The notes: a model not told the origin generated them from the letters alone. A stretch of DNA of 14,142 nucleotides from Sandaracinaceae bacterium (GCA_025056955.1 JANWYL010000058.1:1-14142), one strand, 5' to 3'; counted from the first letter of the stretch, positions 1 to 7,643 are shown. Translations and numbers: made by a program.

Positions 1-2
1 TC

Positions 3-269
3 CTCTACGCAAGTGATGAACAAATCGCCATTCACTATGGGCGTGAGGACAATCCGGTGACGGGTTACACCTTCTACTTTGCTGGAGTTTGCCCTGATCC
101 CGCACTTCGAAGCCTCTATGAGCGCAACCACGCAGCCGGCAGGCGAGAACTTCCAACGATTCGAGGCAATACTCCGGTGGGTCGTGCGATTGGGAGGCGG
201 GTCTTTTTCGCCATCCGCGACACGGGGGCCTTTATGGATGTCCGCTCCCGCGAGTGGTACGATTGGTGA
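3..269 (+). CDS. C-terminal part of an unrecognised protein (5' end outside window)
   Basis: The frame is open from the window edge and ends at TGA 267-269, giving the last 88 residues. It reads LYASDEQIAIHYG at the edge and ends in MDVRSREWYDW. An internal GTG at 57 could be called as a start, but the frame and a protein-like composition continue upstream to the edge, so I treat the gene as truncated by the window. The visible part is rich in Arg and aromatic residues, with no signal peptide, membrane helix or motif that I recognise. It lies 42 bases before the thioesterase gene on the same strand and could be co-transcribed with it. No function is assigned. Confidence 0.6.
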   Translation, partial: LYASDEQIAIHYGREDNPVTGYTFYFAGVCPDPALRSLYERNHAAGRRELPTIRGNTPVGRAIGRRVFFAIRDTGAFMDVRSREWYDW

Positions 270-311
270 AGCCTAGCTGGCTCCCTTTGCGCTTTGTGTT
301 ACTAATAGGCA

Positions 312-821
312 ATGCCTTTTGAGCCGCCTCGTCCATTGCTCACGGGCCACTTGTTTGGTCGAGGGCAACCTTGTTTTGGTTGTTCGCCTGATCACCCCTA
401 TGGGTTTCGGCTCGTTTTTGAACGGGTGTCGTTTGGTGATGGCCGTGGAGATGGGATACTCACCCACTTCACCCCAAGAGAGCACGATCAAGGTCCTCCT
501 GGGATCATGCACGGTGGTCTCGTTTCCACCCTTGCAGATGAGCTTGCAGCGTGGGCGGTGATTGGCATTCTTCACAAGTTTGGGTTTACTGTTTCTTTTG
601 AAGCCAAGCTTCGGAGAGCCATTCGCATCGGCATTCCCCTGATCGGCCGAAGTTGGCTTCTCGATGATCGCAAACGCCTGGTCGATGTGGGTGTTGAAAT
701 CGAGCAAGACGGTGCTTTGGCTTTTGAGGGCAGGGTGCGTTTTGTGATCTTGGACCGCACCGGTGCAGAGCGCTTGCTTGGTCGGGCCCTCCCTCCTGAA
801 TGGGAGGTTTTTTGCCGTTAG
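312..821 (+). CDS. PaaI-family hotdog-fold acyl-CoA thioesterase
   Basis: 169 residues, a normal length for a single-domain hotdog thioesterase. The N-terminal CFGCSPDHPYGFRL segment (about residues 21-34) matches the 'CFGC...N.GL' opening typical of PaaI/THEM4-like proteins. The core motif GIMHGGLVSTLADELAAWA (about 64-82) contains the HGG turn and the acidic residue of the central helix used in hydrolysis. The family hydrolyses acyl-CoA thioesters in the cytoplasm; the substrate cannot be read from sequence. The ATG at 312 has only a weak ribosome site (TAGG, 306-309), but no better in-frame start keeps the CFGC motif. The gene follows an unrecognised gene by 42 bases and converges on the FadL-like gene, with 69 bases between the stops. 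The antisense frame across it lacks any family feature and is a shadow. Confidence 0.88.
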   Translation: MPFEPPRPLLTGHLFGRGQPCFGCSPDHPYGFRLVFERVSFGDGRGDGILTHFTPREHDQGPPGIMHGGLVSTLADELAAWAVIGILHKFGFTVSFEAKLRRAIRIGIPLIGRSWLLDDRKRLVDVGVEIEQDGALAFEGRVRFVILDRTGAERLLGRALPPEWEVFCR

Positions 822-890
822 GAACAAGGCCCTTCAAAGCAAAAGTGCGGCAGGCGCGCCAAAAAATGAATAACCGGCTTCTTATTCTGC

Positions 891-2579
891 TCAGAAGTGG
901 TAGGTGACACCCAGTGAGACCAGGTGAAAGTTTTGCTCGTAACGCCCGGCGTTAACGACTTCACCGTACCCTGCAGGGTAACACCCTCGGCTTGTAACAG
1001 GGCGATTGGGGTCGTAGGTGGTCCCATCCATGCAAACACCCTTTTGATCAAGGGCGTTGATCCTTCTAAAGCGGGCATCTCTCGGTTCGACATTGATCGT
1101 TTCGGCCAGGAAAAAGGCATAGGCGATTGAAACATCGAAACGTTCTAGCCTAAGCGTGGCGCCCGTGTGGAGGCCAAGGCGCCAGCCACCGATAAAGTCG
1201 TTTTGCAGGTAGTGACGAAAAGAAGTATCGAGGGGAAGCTCAAAGCTCACCCCGCTTCGCAAGGCGAGGAGGCCGGAGATGGCGTTCACATCGCCTCCCA
1301 AGCGAAAGGTGAGGACATCGCTCCAGCCATGTGGAATCGGCAAGGGTGTTGGCACCGGAACAGAGAGGGGAGCAGCTCCTCCGCCTGGTTTTAAAACAAC
1401 TTGCGAGCCTGGTGGAGGGGTGACGACGAAATCGGTGACTTGGCGAAGGTGCTCATAGACCACATCGAGTTCGATGTCAAAGCGCTCTTCAACGAGCGCG
1501 TCCTCGATGCGCTTGGCCAGTGCTTCTCCAAGGGTGCGCTGATGGGTGCGAGGGCGGGTGCGGTCGGCCAGCCGCAATGCGAGCCCAAACAGAAAAGGTT
1601 GGCCAGCGTGAAGTGTTGTGCCACCGATCTTGGTGGTGTTTGGAACGAAGCTCGTTTCGCTGCCAGTCCCGTAGGCTCCGGTGGTGAGCTCGAGTGTTCC
1701 TTCGGCGGGAACGAAACCACCCACAGCGTCTGAAAGGCGGCCCCACAGCACCACATCCATCGCGTCGATCGGCACAAGGTGAATGGACAAGATCCCTGCT
1801 GGCACAAAGGGATCAACCACCGAGAGCCGCGAGCGGATGTCTGCCGAAGGATCTTCGAATCCAGGAGTGGGTGGTATCCCCGATGCCGATGCCCCGCTCG
1901 ACACGTAGTTCACGTAGTTGATGATCGCGACTCCCCACTGCAAAGTGAGGCCTACCCTGAGCCAATCGATGGGGCGATAACCAACACCCACGCTTGGAAA
2001 AAAGAGCAAAAGATCCTGGGAGGTCATCGCATAGCGGACGGGTGTTGGAAATTTGCGCCCCTCGGCCGTGATCGTCCCATCATCTCCCCCAAAGCGTGCT
2101 GTGCCTGTTCCATTTGGTGCAATGATGCCTGCACCGAGGCCCAGGTCTCGGGTGAGGCGAAGGTTAAGGCCAAGCTGGGGAACAATCTGGGGGAAGCCTT
2201 GGTTACAAACGGTGTGAAAGGGACGATCCGCCCAAAGCGATGGTTGATCAGGCCCATCGGAGGGGCCGAAGATCGACGCACCTCCTGCGTAGGTTTCTTC
2301 GGGAGGAACGCCGGGAGCGGCGTAATTTCCGCTTCGGGTCACACAGGCATCCCAGATCACCAAAGTGGCATTGAGCAGGATTTGGCTTTCAATTTCCGAA
2401 AGGGCAGAGGGATTGATCGCCAAAGCCAGGGGATCATCGACGCGTGCGGTAAAAGCACCCCCACGCCCAAGGCCACGCGTTCCCACACCGCTCAACTCGA
2501 AGCCTCCTGCCTTGGCTTGTGGAGTCCACAGGCAAAAAACCAGCATCCAAAGCCAGAGAAGCGCACGAAAAACACGCAT
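891..2579 (-). CDS. Outer-membrane transporter, FadL/OmpP1 family
   Basis: 562 residues from ATG 2579. Residues 1-24 form a Sec signal peptide (MRVFRALLWLWMLVFC then PQAKA), with mature GGFELSG. The mature N-terminus shows the FadL signature: GTRGLGRGGAFTARVDDPLA followed by NPSAL near residue 56 (family: NPAGL). The last residues, LGVTYHF, end in the aromatic residue expected for beta-barrel assembly. The family moves long-chain fatty acids or other hydrophobic compounds across the outer membrane; the substrate here is unknown. Four Cys residues could form extracellular-loop disulphides. The frame is open upstream: ATG 2594, ATG 2624 and TTG 2687 are other possible starts, none with a good ribosome site. 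I chose 2579 because it gives the most compact signal peptide. It lies downstream of nadB on the same strand, 127 bases after the nadB stop from this start (19 from TTG 2687), and could share its transcript. Confidence 0.85.
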   Translation of the reverse strand: MRVFRALLWLWMLVFCLWTPQAKAGGFELSGVGTRGLGRGGAFTARVDDPLALAINPSALSEIESQILLNATLVIWDACVTRSGNYAAPGVPPEETYAGGASIFGPSDGPDQPSLWADRPFHTVCNQGFPQIVPQLGLNLRLTRDLGLGAGIIAPNGTGTARFGGDDGTITAEGRKFPTPVRYAMTSQDLLLFFPSVGVGYRPIDWLRVGLTLQWGVAIINYVNYVSSGASASGIPPTPGFEDPSADIRSRLSVVDPFVPAGILSIHLVPIDAMDVVLWGRLSDAVGGFVPAEGTLELTTGAYGTGSETSFVPNTTKIGGTTLHAGQPFLFGLALRLADRTRPRTHQRTLGEALAKRIEDALVEERFDIELDVVYEHLRQVTDFVVTPPPGSQVVLKPGGGAAPLSVPVPTPLPIPHGWSDVLTFRLGGDVNAISGLLALRSGVSFELPLDTSFRHYLQNDFIGGWRLGLHTGATLRLERFDVSIAYAFFLAETINVEPRDARFRRINALDQKGVCMDGTTYDPNRPVTSRGCYPAGYGEVVNAGRYEQNFHLVSLGVTYHF

Positions 2580-2706
2580 CTTTTGGGTTCGCATCGCAAA
2601 GACAATACACAAAAGCCATCGCATCAGCGAGGGAGAAGGAGGGCCACGCTCCTTTTGATATCCCCAAAGGATGCCACTTACCACCAATCAAGCCACGGAT
2701 GCCCCC

Positions 2707-4368
2707 TCACTGGTCATTGCCCAACCAAGGCGGTGCACCATAGACAATCAGGGTATCAGCTGCGTACTCTTCTTTGGTGTTTGGGTGATCTGCATTGTAG
2801 TGGAGGCCTCGGCTTTCTTTTCGAAAAGATGCGCAGCTCACGATGAGTTCTGCAATGTCGGCGATATTGCGCAGCTCGAGGAGATCGCGGGTGATGAGGT
2901 GCTTCCAATAGTACTCGCGGATTTCTTCTTTGAGCAATGCGATGCGCCGTGCCGCTCTCCGAAGCCTTTTATCGGTCCGAACAATTCCAACGTAATTCCA
3001 CATGAAGCGGCGGATTTCGTCCCAATTTTGACTCACAACCACTCCCTCATCGCTTGGAACGGCTTCACCAACATCCCACTCTGGCACATCGGGGAGGGGC
3101 CATTCCTTCCTGATGTCTTTGAGCGCCTGAGCAGCCCTCTTTGCGAAAACCACACCCTCAAGGAGAGAGTTTGAGGCAAGGCGGTTGGCACCATGAAGCC
3201 CCGTCGAACTCACCTCCCCGATTGCCCAAAGACCAGGGAGGCTGCTTCTTCCCCATTCATCAACCACAATGCCCCCGCACATGTAGTGGGCGGCAGGTAC
3301 CACTGGGATGGGCTCAACCGTCATGTCGATTCCGTACTTCATGCATTCGGTGCAGATCGTCGGGAAACGCTCCTTGAGATAGGATGGTGGAAGGTGTGTC
3401 ATGTCGAGATACACGCAGTCAGCTCCTGTGCGTTTCATCTCGTGGTCAATCGCTCGCGCAACCACATCGCGTGGGGCGAGATCTTTCATCGGATGGTGCC
3501 TCTCCATGAAAGCCTCACCATCGGGGAGGCGCAAAATACCGCCCTCTCCACGCAAGGCTTCGGAAATCAAAAAGCTCTTGGCTTTGGGGTGATAAAGGGA
3601 TGTTGGGTGAAATTGAAAGAACTCCATGTTGGCAATGAGCGCACCAGCCCGGTAGGCCATGGCCACCCCATCCCCCGTTGCGACATCAGGGTTGGTGGTA
3701 TAGAGGTACACCTTTCCTGCACCCCCTGTGGCCATTACGGTTGCTCGTGCCACAATCGCATGCACTTCACCCTTTGAGGTGGGAGAGCAGTCGAGGGCGT
3801 AGGCCCCAGCCACAAGGCGGGGGCCACCCCATTTTGAGAGCTCGATGAGATCGATTGCCATGTGGTGCTCAAGAACACGGATTTGAGGGCGCTTGCGAAT
3901 CGATTCGACGAGAGCCCTTTGGATTTCTCGACCCGTGACGTCTCCTGCGTGGATCACCCGCCGGGCGGTGTGCCCTCCTTCTCGCGCAAGGTCAAGCCGT
4001 TGGAGATCGACTGGATCAATGCCCTTGCCCTCGACGATGGCACTGGGCTCAGCCCCTTCCTTTTGATCGAAGTGGGCTCCCAAAGCGATGAGGTCTCGAA
4101 TGCACTCGGGCCCACTGCGCACGACGAGCTCGACGATGGGTGCCTTGGACAGACCACAGCCTGCCCTGATGGTGTCCAGGGCATGTGCTTCAAAAGAATC
4201 GCTCGGATCCAAGACGGCGGCGATGCCCCCTTGGGCCCAGTTGGTGTTGGAATCAAAAAGGCTCCGCTTGGTGAGAAGCAGCACTTCGCCGTGTTTCGAT
4301 GCTTCGAGCGCAAAAAAAAGCCCCGAAACACCACTTCCAATCACGAGGTAGTCGGTCGAGATGCGCAC
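2707..4368 (-). CDS. nadB: L-aspartate oxidase, first step of NAD biosynthesis
   Basis: 553 residues, typical for NadB. The protein opens with a Rossmann FAD motif, GSGVSG (residues 11-16). It continues with NTNWAQGGIAAVLDPSDS, then HTARRVIHAGDVTGREI, then PVVPAAHYMCGGIVVDEWGR and HGANRLASNSLLEGVVF. These carry the conserved His and Arg of the active site and flavin-binding segments of the aspartate oxidase/fumarate reductase flavoprotein family. WAQGG and HYMCGGI favour NadB over succinate dehydrogenase subunit A. The enzyme oxidises L-aspartate to iminoaspartate, which NadA converts to quinolinate; nadA and nadC are not in the window. The start is GTG 4366-4368, fixed by an in-frame TGA two codons upstream. 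No clear ribosome site is visible. The gene is divergent from the first Kazal gene (114 bases apart) and upstream of the FadL-like gene. Confidence 0.96.
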   Translation of the reverse strand: MRISTDYLVIGSGVSGLFFALEASKHGEVLLLTKRSLFDSNTNWAQGGIAAVLDPSDSFEAHALDTIRAGCGLSKAPIVELVVRSGPECIRDLIALGAHFDQKEGAEPSAIVEGKGIDPVDLQRLDLAREGGHTARRVIHAGDVTGREIQRALVESIRKRPQIRVLEHHMAIDLIELSKWGGPRLVAGAYALDCSPTSKGEVHAIVARATVMATGGAGKVYLYTTNPDVATGDGVAMAYRAGALIANMEFFQFHPTSLYHPKAKSFLISEALRGEGGILRLPDGEAFMERHHPMKDLAPRDVVARAIDHEMKRTGADCVYLDMTHLPPSYLKERFPTICTECMKYGIDMTVEPIPVVPAAHYMCGGIVVDEWGRSSLPGLWAIGEVSSTGLHGANRLASNSLLEGVVFAKRAAQALKDIRKEWPLPDVPEWDVGEAVPSDEGVVVSQNWDEIRRFMWNYVGIVRTDKRLRRAARRIALLKEEIREYYWKHLITRDLLELRNIADIAELIVSCASFRKESRGLHYNADHPNTKEEYAADTLIVYGAPPWLGNDQ

Positions 4369-4415
4369 GCTTCAAAGATCCAAAGCCGCTCCTCTTTTGA
4401 CAAGGCCTTTTGGGG

Positions 4416-4441
4416 TGGCACACTTTGGCACACTTTGGCAA
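4416..4441 (+). repeat. Tandem 10-bp repeats upstream of the first Kazal gene
   Basis: Two perfect copies of TGGCACACTT (4416-4425 and 4426-4435) are followed by a third partial copy starting TGGCAA (4436-4441). The same 12-base string TGGCACACTTTG recurs at 13388, upstream of the second Kazal gene, also within a 10-bp-spaced tandem. The 10-bp period matches one helical turn, suggesting a protein-binding array; function is inferred. Confidence 0.7.
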
Positions 4442-4455
4442 GGCATTGTTGTTGC
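4442..4455 (+). promoter_or_regulatory. Possible sigma-54-type -24/-12 promoter of the first Kazal gene
   Basis: GG at 4442-4443 and GC at 4454-4455 are separated by exactly 10 bases. The -24 side reads AGGCAT and the -12 side is a perfect TTGCA. Known sigma-54 promoters follow TGGCAC-N5-TTGCA. The predicted start near 4467 leaves a short leader that retains the GAGGG ribosome site (4474-4478). The match is partial, so this is a candidate only. Confidence 0.35.
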
Positions 4456-4482
4456 AGCTGGCTCAAACTGGACGAGGGCTGT

Positions 4483-5217
4483 ATGCGAGCAAGGGTATTG
4501 GTGCTTGTCGTAACGATCGGGATGGTGAGCGATGTTTTGACTTTTGGAGCAGGTTGTTTCCCTCTTTGCCCTGCCATCTGGGAGCCTGTGTGCGGCTCTG
4601 ATGGCCGCACTTATGGAAATGGTTGTGAGGCGAGCAGGGCAGGTGTGAAAGTGGTGCGAAATGGCGCTTGTGAGTGCCCCGACCCTGGCACCACTTGCTC
4701 TTCGGGGTGTTTCCCTAAATTTGATAGCTCGTTGAATTGTCGGGTTTGTCAGTGCGAATGTTCAATGGGTGATATGCCGGTTTGCGGTATCGACGGGAAC
4801 ACCTACCTCAACCCTTGCCATGCGATGGAAGAGGGGACAATGGTTGCTTACGTTGGTGAATGCCGGCCTGGGCCATCGAATTGCCCAGAGGTGATTGATC
4901 CGGTGTGCGGCGCCAACGGGGTGACATACAACAACAGGTGTGAGGCGGAGAGGGCAGGCGTGCCAATCATCCACGCTGGGGCGTGTTGGGAGTGCCGAAA
5001 TCGGCCAGAATGCGTTTGCCCGGAGGAAGAGGTGCCTGTGTGTGGTAGAGACGGGCGGACCTACCGCAACTACTGCTACGCTGAGCTCATGGGAGTGGAG
5101 GTGCGGCATTTTGGTGCCTGCGGGTGTAATACTGATTTGGCATGCGAACCAGGGTGTCGCATTGTTATTGATCCGGCCACAAGGTGTGCGCTTTGCAGGT
5201 GTGAAGGCATGAGATGA
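4483..5217 (+). CDS. Secreted protein with four Kazal domains and two antistasin-like repeats
   Basis: 244 residues from ATG 4483, with GAGGG (4474-4478) as ribosome site. Residues 1-24 form a Sec-type signal peptide (MRARVLVLVVTIGMVSDVL). There is no canonical lipobox before Cys25. Kazal-like domains lie at about 29-63, 93-127, 134-168 and 179-213, each with the PVCGxxGxTYxNxC core. Two short antistasin-like Cys motifs follow domains 1 and 4: C72/C76/C86/C89/C91 and C221/C225/C235/C238/C240 (pattern CxxGC...CxxCxC). Known Kazal domains inhibit serine proteases through the loop around the second Cys; whether these do is inferred. The frame extends far upstream of 4483, but that part is antisense to nadB and not coding. 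The protein should be exported and disulphide-bonded. It is a paralogue of the incomplete gene at 13431. Confidence 0.9.
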   Translation: MRARVLVLVVTIGMVSDVLTFGAGCFPLCPAIWEPVCGSDGRTYGNGCEASRAGVKVVRNGACECPDPGTTCSSGCFPKFDSSLNCRVCQCECSMGDMPVCGIDGNTYLNPCHAMEEGTMVAYVGECRPGPSNCPEVIDPVCGANGVTYNNRCEAERAGVPIIHAGACWECRNRPECVCPEEEVPVCGRDGRTYRNYCYAELMGVEVRHFGACGCNTDLACEPGCRIVIDPATRCALCRCEGMR

Positions 5218-5261
5218 GTTGATGGTGAAGCAGCAAGGGTGGGGTGTTGAATTCCAACCGA

Positions 5262-6443
5262 TTAGCCTGGCTCGACCATCATGAGAAGGCATTTGAGGTA
5301 GTCACCCTCTGGGAAGGATGGGGTGCGAGGATGGTCAGGCCCTCCACCCCATCGCTCGAGGATTCTCAAGTGGCGAGGAAAAGAGGACGCCGCCTCGCGG
5401 ATGCTCTCATCAAAGTGGGTGATGGAGATGTGGCTTGAGCAGGATGCAGCAAAGTAAATCCCACCAGGTGTAAGGAGGTCGAGGCAAGCCCGATGGAGGG
5501 TGATGTAGCTGCGCATGGCCTGAGGCACAGCATCTGCGTGGGGTGCGAAGCTTGGGGGATCGGCGATGATGAGATCGAAGCGCTCTTGTTTTTTTCGCAA
5601 CTCCTTAAGGTGAGATGGGACATCGGCACAGATGGTGATGTGGGAAGAGGGCGGAAGGCCGTTATTGAGCCAGTTCTCGTGAGCGATTTTGAGGGCTGCT
5701 TCAGCCGTATCGACGGTGTGGACTTCGCGGGCTTTTCCAAGGCCTGCTGCCACTGAAAAGGCGCCCGTGTATCCATAAAGGTCCAATACCCGCCGGCCAT
5801 GGGCCAAATGGCGAATGCGCTGCCTTGAGTGGCGGTGATCGAGGAAAAGCCCGGTTTTTTGCCCATGCTGGAGATCGACGAGCAGCTTCATGCCGCATTC
5901 AAGCACTGTGACAAGGGGGGGAGCTTGGCCCCAAAGCAGTTCGGTTTTTTTTGAGATCCCTCGGCCCTTTCTCAGGAGGATGCCTTTGATTGTAGGCTCT
6001 GCGGCCCGCAGGGCGTCGACAAGCTCTTCGAAATGGGCTGATTTCCCGCCATAGAAGAGGGCTGCGCCTTCCGAGTCAAAGCGAATGACGAGGTAGGAGT
6101 CGTAGCGGTCCACCACAAGGCCTGGCAAGCGATCGGCCTCGCCGTGAATCCACCGGTAAGCATTGGTTTTTGGTTCGATCAAGGCCTTGCGGATCTTAAG
6201 CGCCGAAGCCACACGGCAGCGCAACCAATCAGGTTCGAGTGAAGATGTCGAAGGGGCGAGCAAACGCAGAGCGATTGGGCCTTCGTCAGCAAAACCAATC
6301 CCCACGCTTTTTCCTGCCCCGTCGACCAGACGCACCCACTCACCAGCCTCAAGTTGGGGTTCCTCAATCGCATCTCGGTAAACCCATGGGTGCCCCTTTC
6401 GGAGTGTGGAGGCAATTCCTTTGCGCAGTCGAACGAGGCGCAT
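5262..6443 (-). CDS. rlmI: RlmI-like class I SAM-dependent rRNA (cytosine-5) methyltransferase
   Basis: 393 residues, close to the roughly 396 of E. coli RlmI. The N-terminus (about 1-75) is a PUA-type RNA-binding domain (RLRKGIASTLRKGHPWVYRDA). Then come the middle segment ending QHGQKTGLFLDHRHSR and a Rossmann methyltransferase domain: motif I VLDLYGYTGAFSVAA and motif IV LIIADPPSFAP. Near the C-terminus AASCSSHIS supplies the candidate catalytic Cys. RlmI makes m5C1962 in 23S rRNA using S-adenosylmethionine. The exact target base here is inferred from family, so 'RlmI/RlmK-like' is the safe name. The start is ATG 6441-6443. It is the last gene of the thyA-folA direction run, 108 bases after the DPF-repeat gene, and ends 44 bases from the converging Kazal gene. 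Confidence 0.92.
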   Translation of the reverse strand: MRLVRLRKGIASTLRKGHPWVYRDAIEEPQLEAGEWVRLVDGAGKSVGIGFADEGPIALRLLAPSTSSLEPDWLRCRVASALKIRKALIEPKTNAYRWIHGEADRLPGLVVDRYDSYLVIRFDSEGAALFYGGKSAHFEELVDALRAAEPTIKGILLRKGRGISKKTELLWGQAPPLVTVLECGMKLLVDLQHGQKTGLFLDHRHSRQRIRHLAHGRRVLDLYGYTGAFSVAAGLGKAREVHTVDTAEAALKIAHENWLNNGLPPSSHITICADVPSHLKELRKKQERFDLIIADPPSFAPHADAVPQAMRSYITLHRACLDLLTPGGIYFAASCSSHISITHFDESIREAASSFPRHLRILERWGGGPDHPRTPSFPEGDYLKCLLMMVEPG

Positions 6444-6551
6444 GGCAAGATGGCCTAGCGCGCAAAATTGAGCAAGCTTTTCAAAAAAGCCAGCCTCCCC
6501 CCGTGGGCCAAGATAGGGGCATAAAAAGGGCCGCCATAGGATCAGAAGATT

Positions 6552-6995
6552 TTAGCTTACCCACGGATCGAGGAGCTCGCTTGTGGGATGGAAGGAATGG
6601 GCTTTTCCACCTTGCCAAGGATCGGTGAGCCTCTCTTCAATGAGGGCAGGCCTTGAAACACGCAAAGAGGATGAAAAGGGGTCTATCAAATCCTCGCCCA
6701 AGGGGCGAGAGGCGATGGAGCGAGGGCGCGAAGCAGTGCGGGGAGAGGGAGGGAAAGGGTCGATCAGGTTTTCTCGAATGCGTTGGAAAGGTGGGGAGAC
6801 ATGCTTTTGCCCCAAGGGATTGGTGGAACGACGAGGTTCGAGGGCAAAGGGATCGACGAGCGAGTCGCTTGCGCAACTGCAGGAACGTTGGCCAGAAGAA
6901 AAGGGTTTTTCTCTTCCTTGAGAGTGGAGCTTGGAAGGGGAAAAAAGCCCTCCCAAGCAGAGGAGGCTTATGATGAAGAGAATACGAGAGGGCAC
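6552..6995 (-). CDS. Small exported protein with five LxDPF/LxDPW repeats, function unknown
   Basis: 147 residues from GTG 6995; an in-frame TAA four codons upstream limits the start, and no ribosome site is evident. Residues 1-26 look like a Sec signal peptide (MPSRILFIISLLCLGGLFS then LHSQ). The mature part is low-complexity, rich in Pro, Ser and Arg, with no predicted helix. It carries five spaced motifs: SLVDPF (45-50), NLIDPF (76-81), DLIDPF (102-107), RLTDPW (122-127) and LLDPW (141-145). Each of the first four is preceded by an acidic residue. These resemble short linear docking motifs. Plus-strand frames over the same DNA give basic low-complexity translations without signal peptide or repeats, so I take the minus strand as coding. 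It sits between the membrane-protein gene (7050-7619) and rlmI. Function is not assigned. Confidence 0.6.
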   Translation of the reverse strand: MPSRILFIISLLCLGGLFSPSKLHSQGREKPFSSGQRSCSCASDSLVDPFALEPRRSTNPLGQKHVSPPFQRIRENLIDPFPPSPRTASRPRSIASRPLGEDLIDPFSSSLRVSRPALIEERLTDPWQGGKAHSFHPTSELLDPWVS

Positions 6996-7005
6996 AAGAT
7001 TAGAT

Positions 7006-7031
7006 TAAGCGATGCAAGTAAGCGATGCAAG
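7006..7031. repeat. Perfect 13-bp tandem duplication
   Basis: TAAGCGATGCAAG occurs twice back to back (7006-7018 and 7019-7031). It lies between the start of the DPF-repeat gene (6995) and the end of the membrane-protein gene (7050), inside the presumed minus-strand transcript. It contributes the in-frame stop upstream of the GTG start. Confidence 0.8.
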
Positions 7032-7049
7032 GCTAAAAAAGGAAAGGCC

Positions 7050-7619
7050 TCATTCGCGCCAGGCTCGCCCTCCAAAGCGATCGACTTCCCTTCGAAACTG
7101 AAAGTATTTGCGCGATGGGGACGAAAGCAAAGTGACACTTAAGACAAGCTCAGTAATCAGACGGAAAAAAGCCATGGCGCGCATGGGGGAAGAAAGGGCT
7201 GAGGGGCTCCTTTCTTCGAGCTCGAACGGGGTCCACACAGGAGCCCTGCCTTCAATGGCGAAGATGGCCGCAATTGACCACATGAGGAGACTGAAAATGG
7301 CCAGGGGGAGGCCATATGGGCGGCCCTCGTGACAGGCATAGGCCACAAGGGCGGTGTAAAACAACTGGGCCACATGCCAGCCGGGAAAAAGGAAAGGCTG
7401 CCCACTCCCAATGACCATCTGGATGAGGGCGAGGAGGAAGCAGATGAGGAGGGTCAGCCGCAAAAGGGGAGGGGGCGCCGTGATGGGGGCTTCGGGAATG
7501 GCTTGTGCAGGAAGGGCCTCTCCGTCAGGCATGGCAAAGCGAGGGGGTTCGGTGGGGGGAGGAGGGGGTGCAAAAAGAGGAGGGCGCGGCGGGGGCGGGG
7601 GCTTCGACTCATGGGCCAT
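7050..7619 (-). CDS. Proline-rich N-terminus multi-pass membrane protein, function unknown
   Basis: 189 residues from ATG 7619. Residues 1-51 are strongly Pro-rich (runs such as PPPPPRPPLFAPPPPP) and should be disordered. Four hydrophobic segments follow at about 53-72, 80-95, 102-122 and 148-166, so this is an inner-membrane protein with a flexible cytoplasmic tail. The C-terminus is basic (RKYFQFRREVDRFGGR). This layout, a Pro-rich leader before a small helical bundle, is common among uncharacterised membrane proteins. I do not recognise a named family. It starts 24 bases after the folA stop and is likely translated from the same mRNA. No ribosome site is visible before the ATG. The antisense frames are Gly/Arg-rich shadows of the proline codons. 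Confidence 0.72.
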   Translation of the reverse strand: MAHESKPPPPPRPPLFAPPPPPTEPPRFAMPDGEALPAQAIPEAPITAPPPLLRLTLLICFLLALIQMVIGSGQPFLFPGWHVAQLFYTALVAYACHEGRPYGLPLAIFSLLMWSIAAIFAIEGRAPVWTPFELEERSPSALSSPMRAMAFFRLITELVLSVTLLSSPSRKYFQFRREVDRFGGRAWRE

Positions 7620-7643
7620 GGGTTTGATTGTAGGCGGATGTGG

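Noticed and set aside
273..827. 184-codon minus-strand frame over the thioesterase
   Set aside because: The plus strand encodes a clear hotdog thioesterase; the antisense translation is featureless.
822..890. Terminator between the convergent thioesterase and FadL-like genes
   Set aside because: Includes a GGCGCGCC palindrome, but no stem-loop followed by a T-run on either strand.
1779..2846. 355-codon plus-strand frame
   Set aside because: It lies antisense to the FadL-like gene and the end of nadB, with no recognisable motif, and the minus-strand proteins are clear.
4416..4430. TGGCACACTTTGGCA itself as a sigma-54 promoter
   Set aside because: GG and GC are 9 bases apart, and sigma-54 spacing of 10 is strict; the site at 4442-4455 fits better.
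3862..4482. Long upstream extension of the first Kazal frame (start at 3862)
   Set aside because: It is antisense to the N-terminal half of nadB and carries no domain. ATG 4483 has a ribosome site and a signal peptide.
6583..6921. Plus-strand frames opposite the DPF-motif gene
   Set aside because: Basic, Gly/Glu/Lys-rich low-complexity translations without signal peptide or repeats; the minus-strand frame has both.
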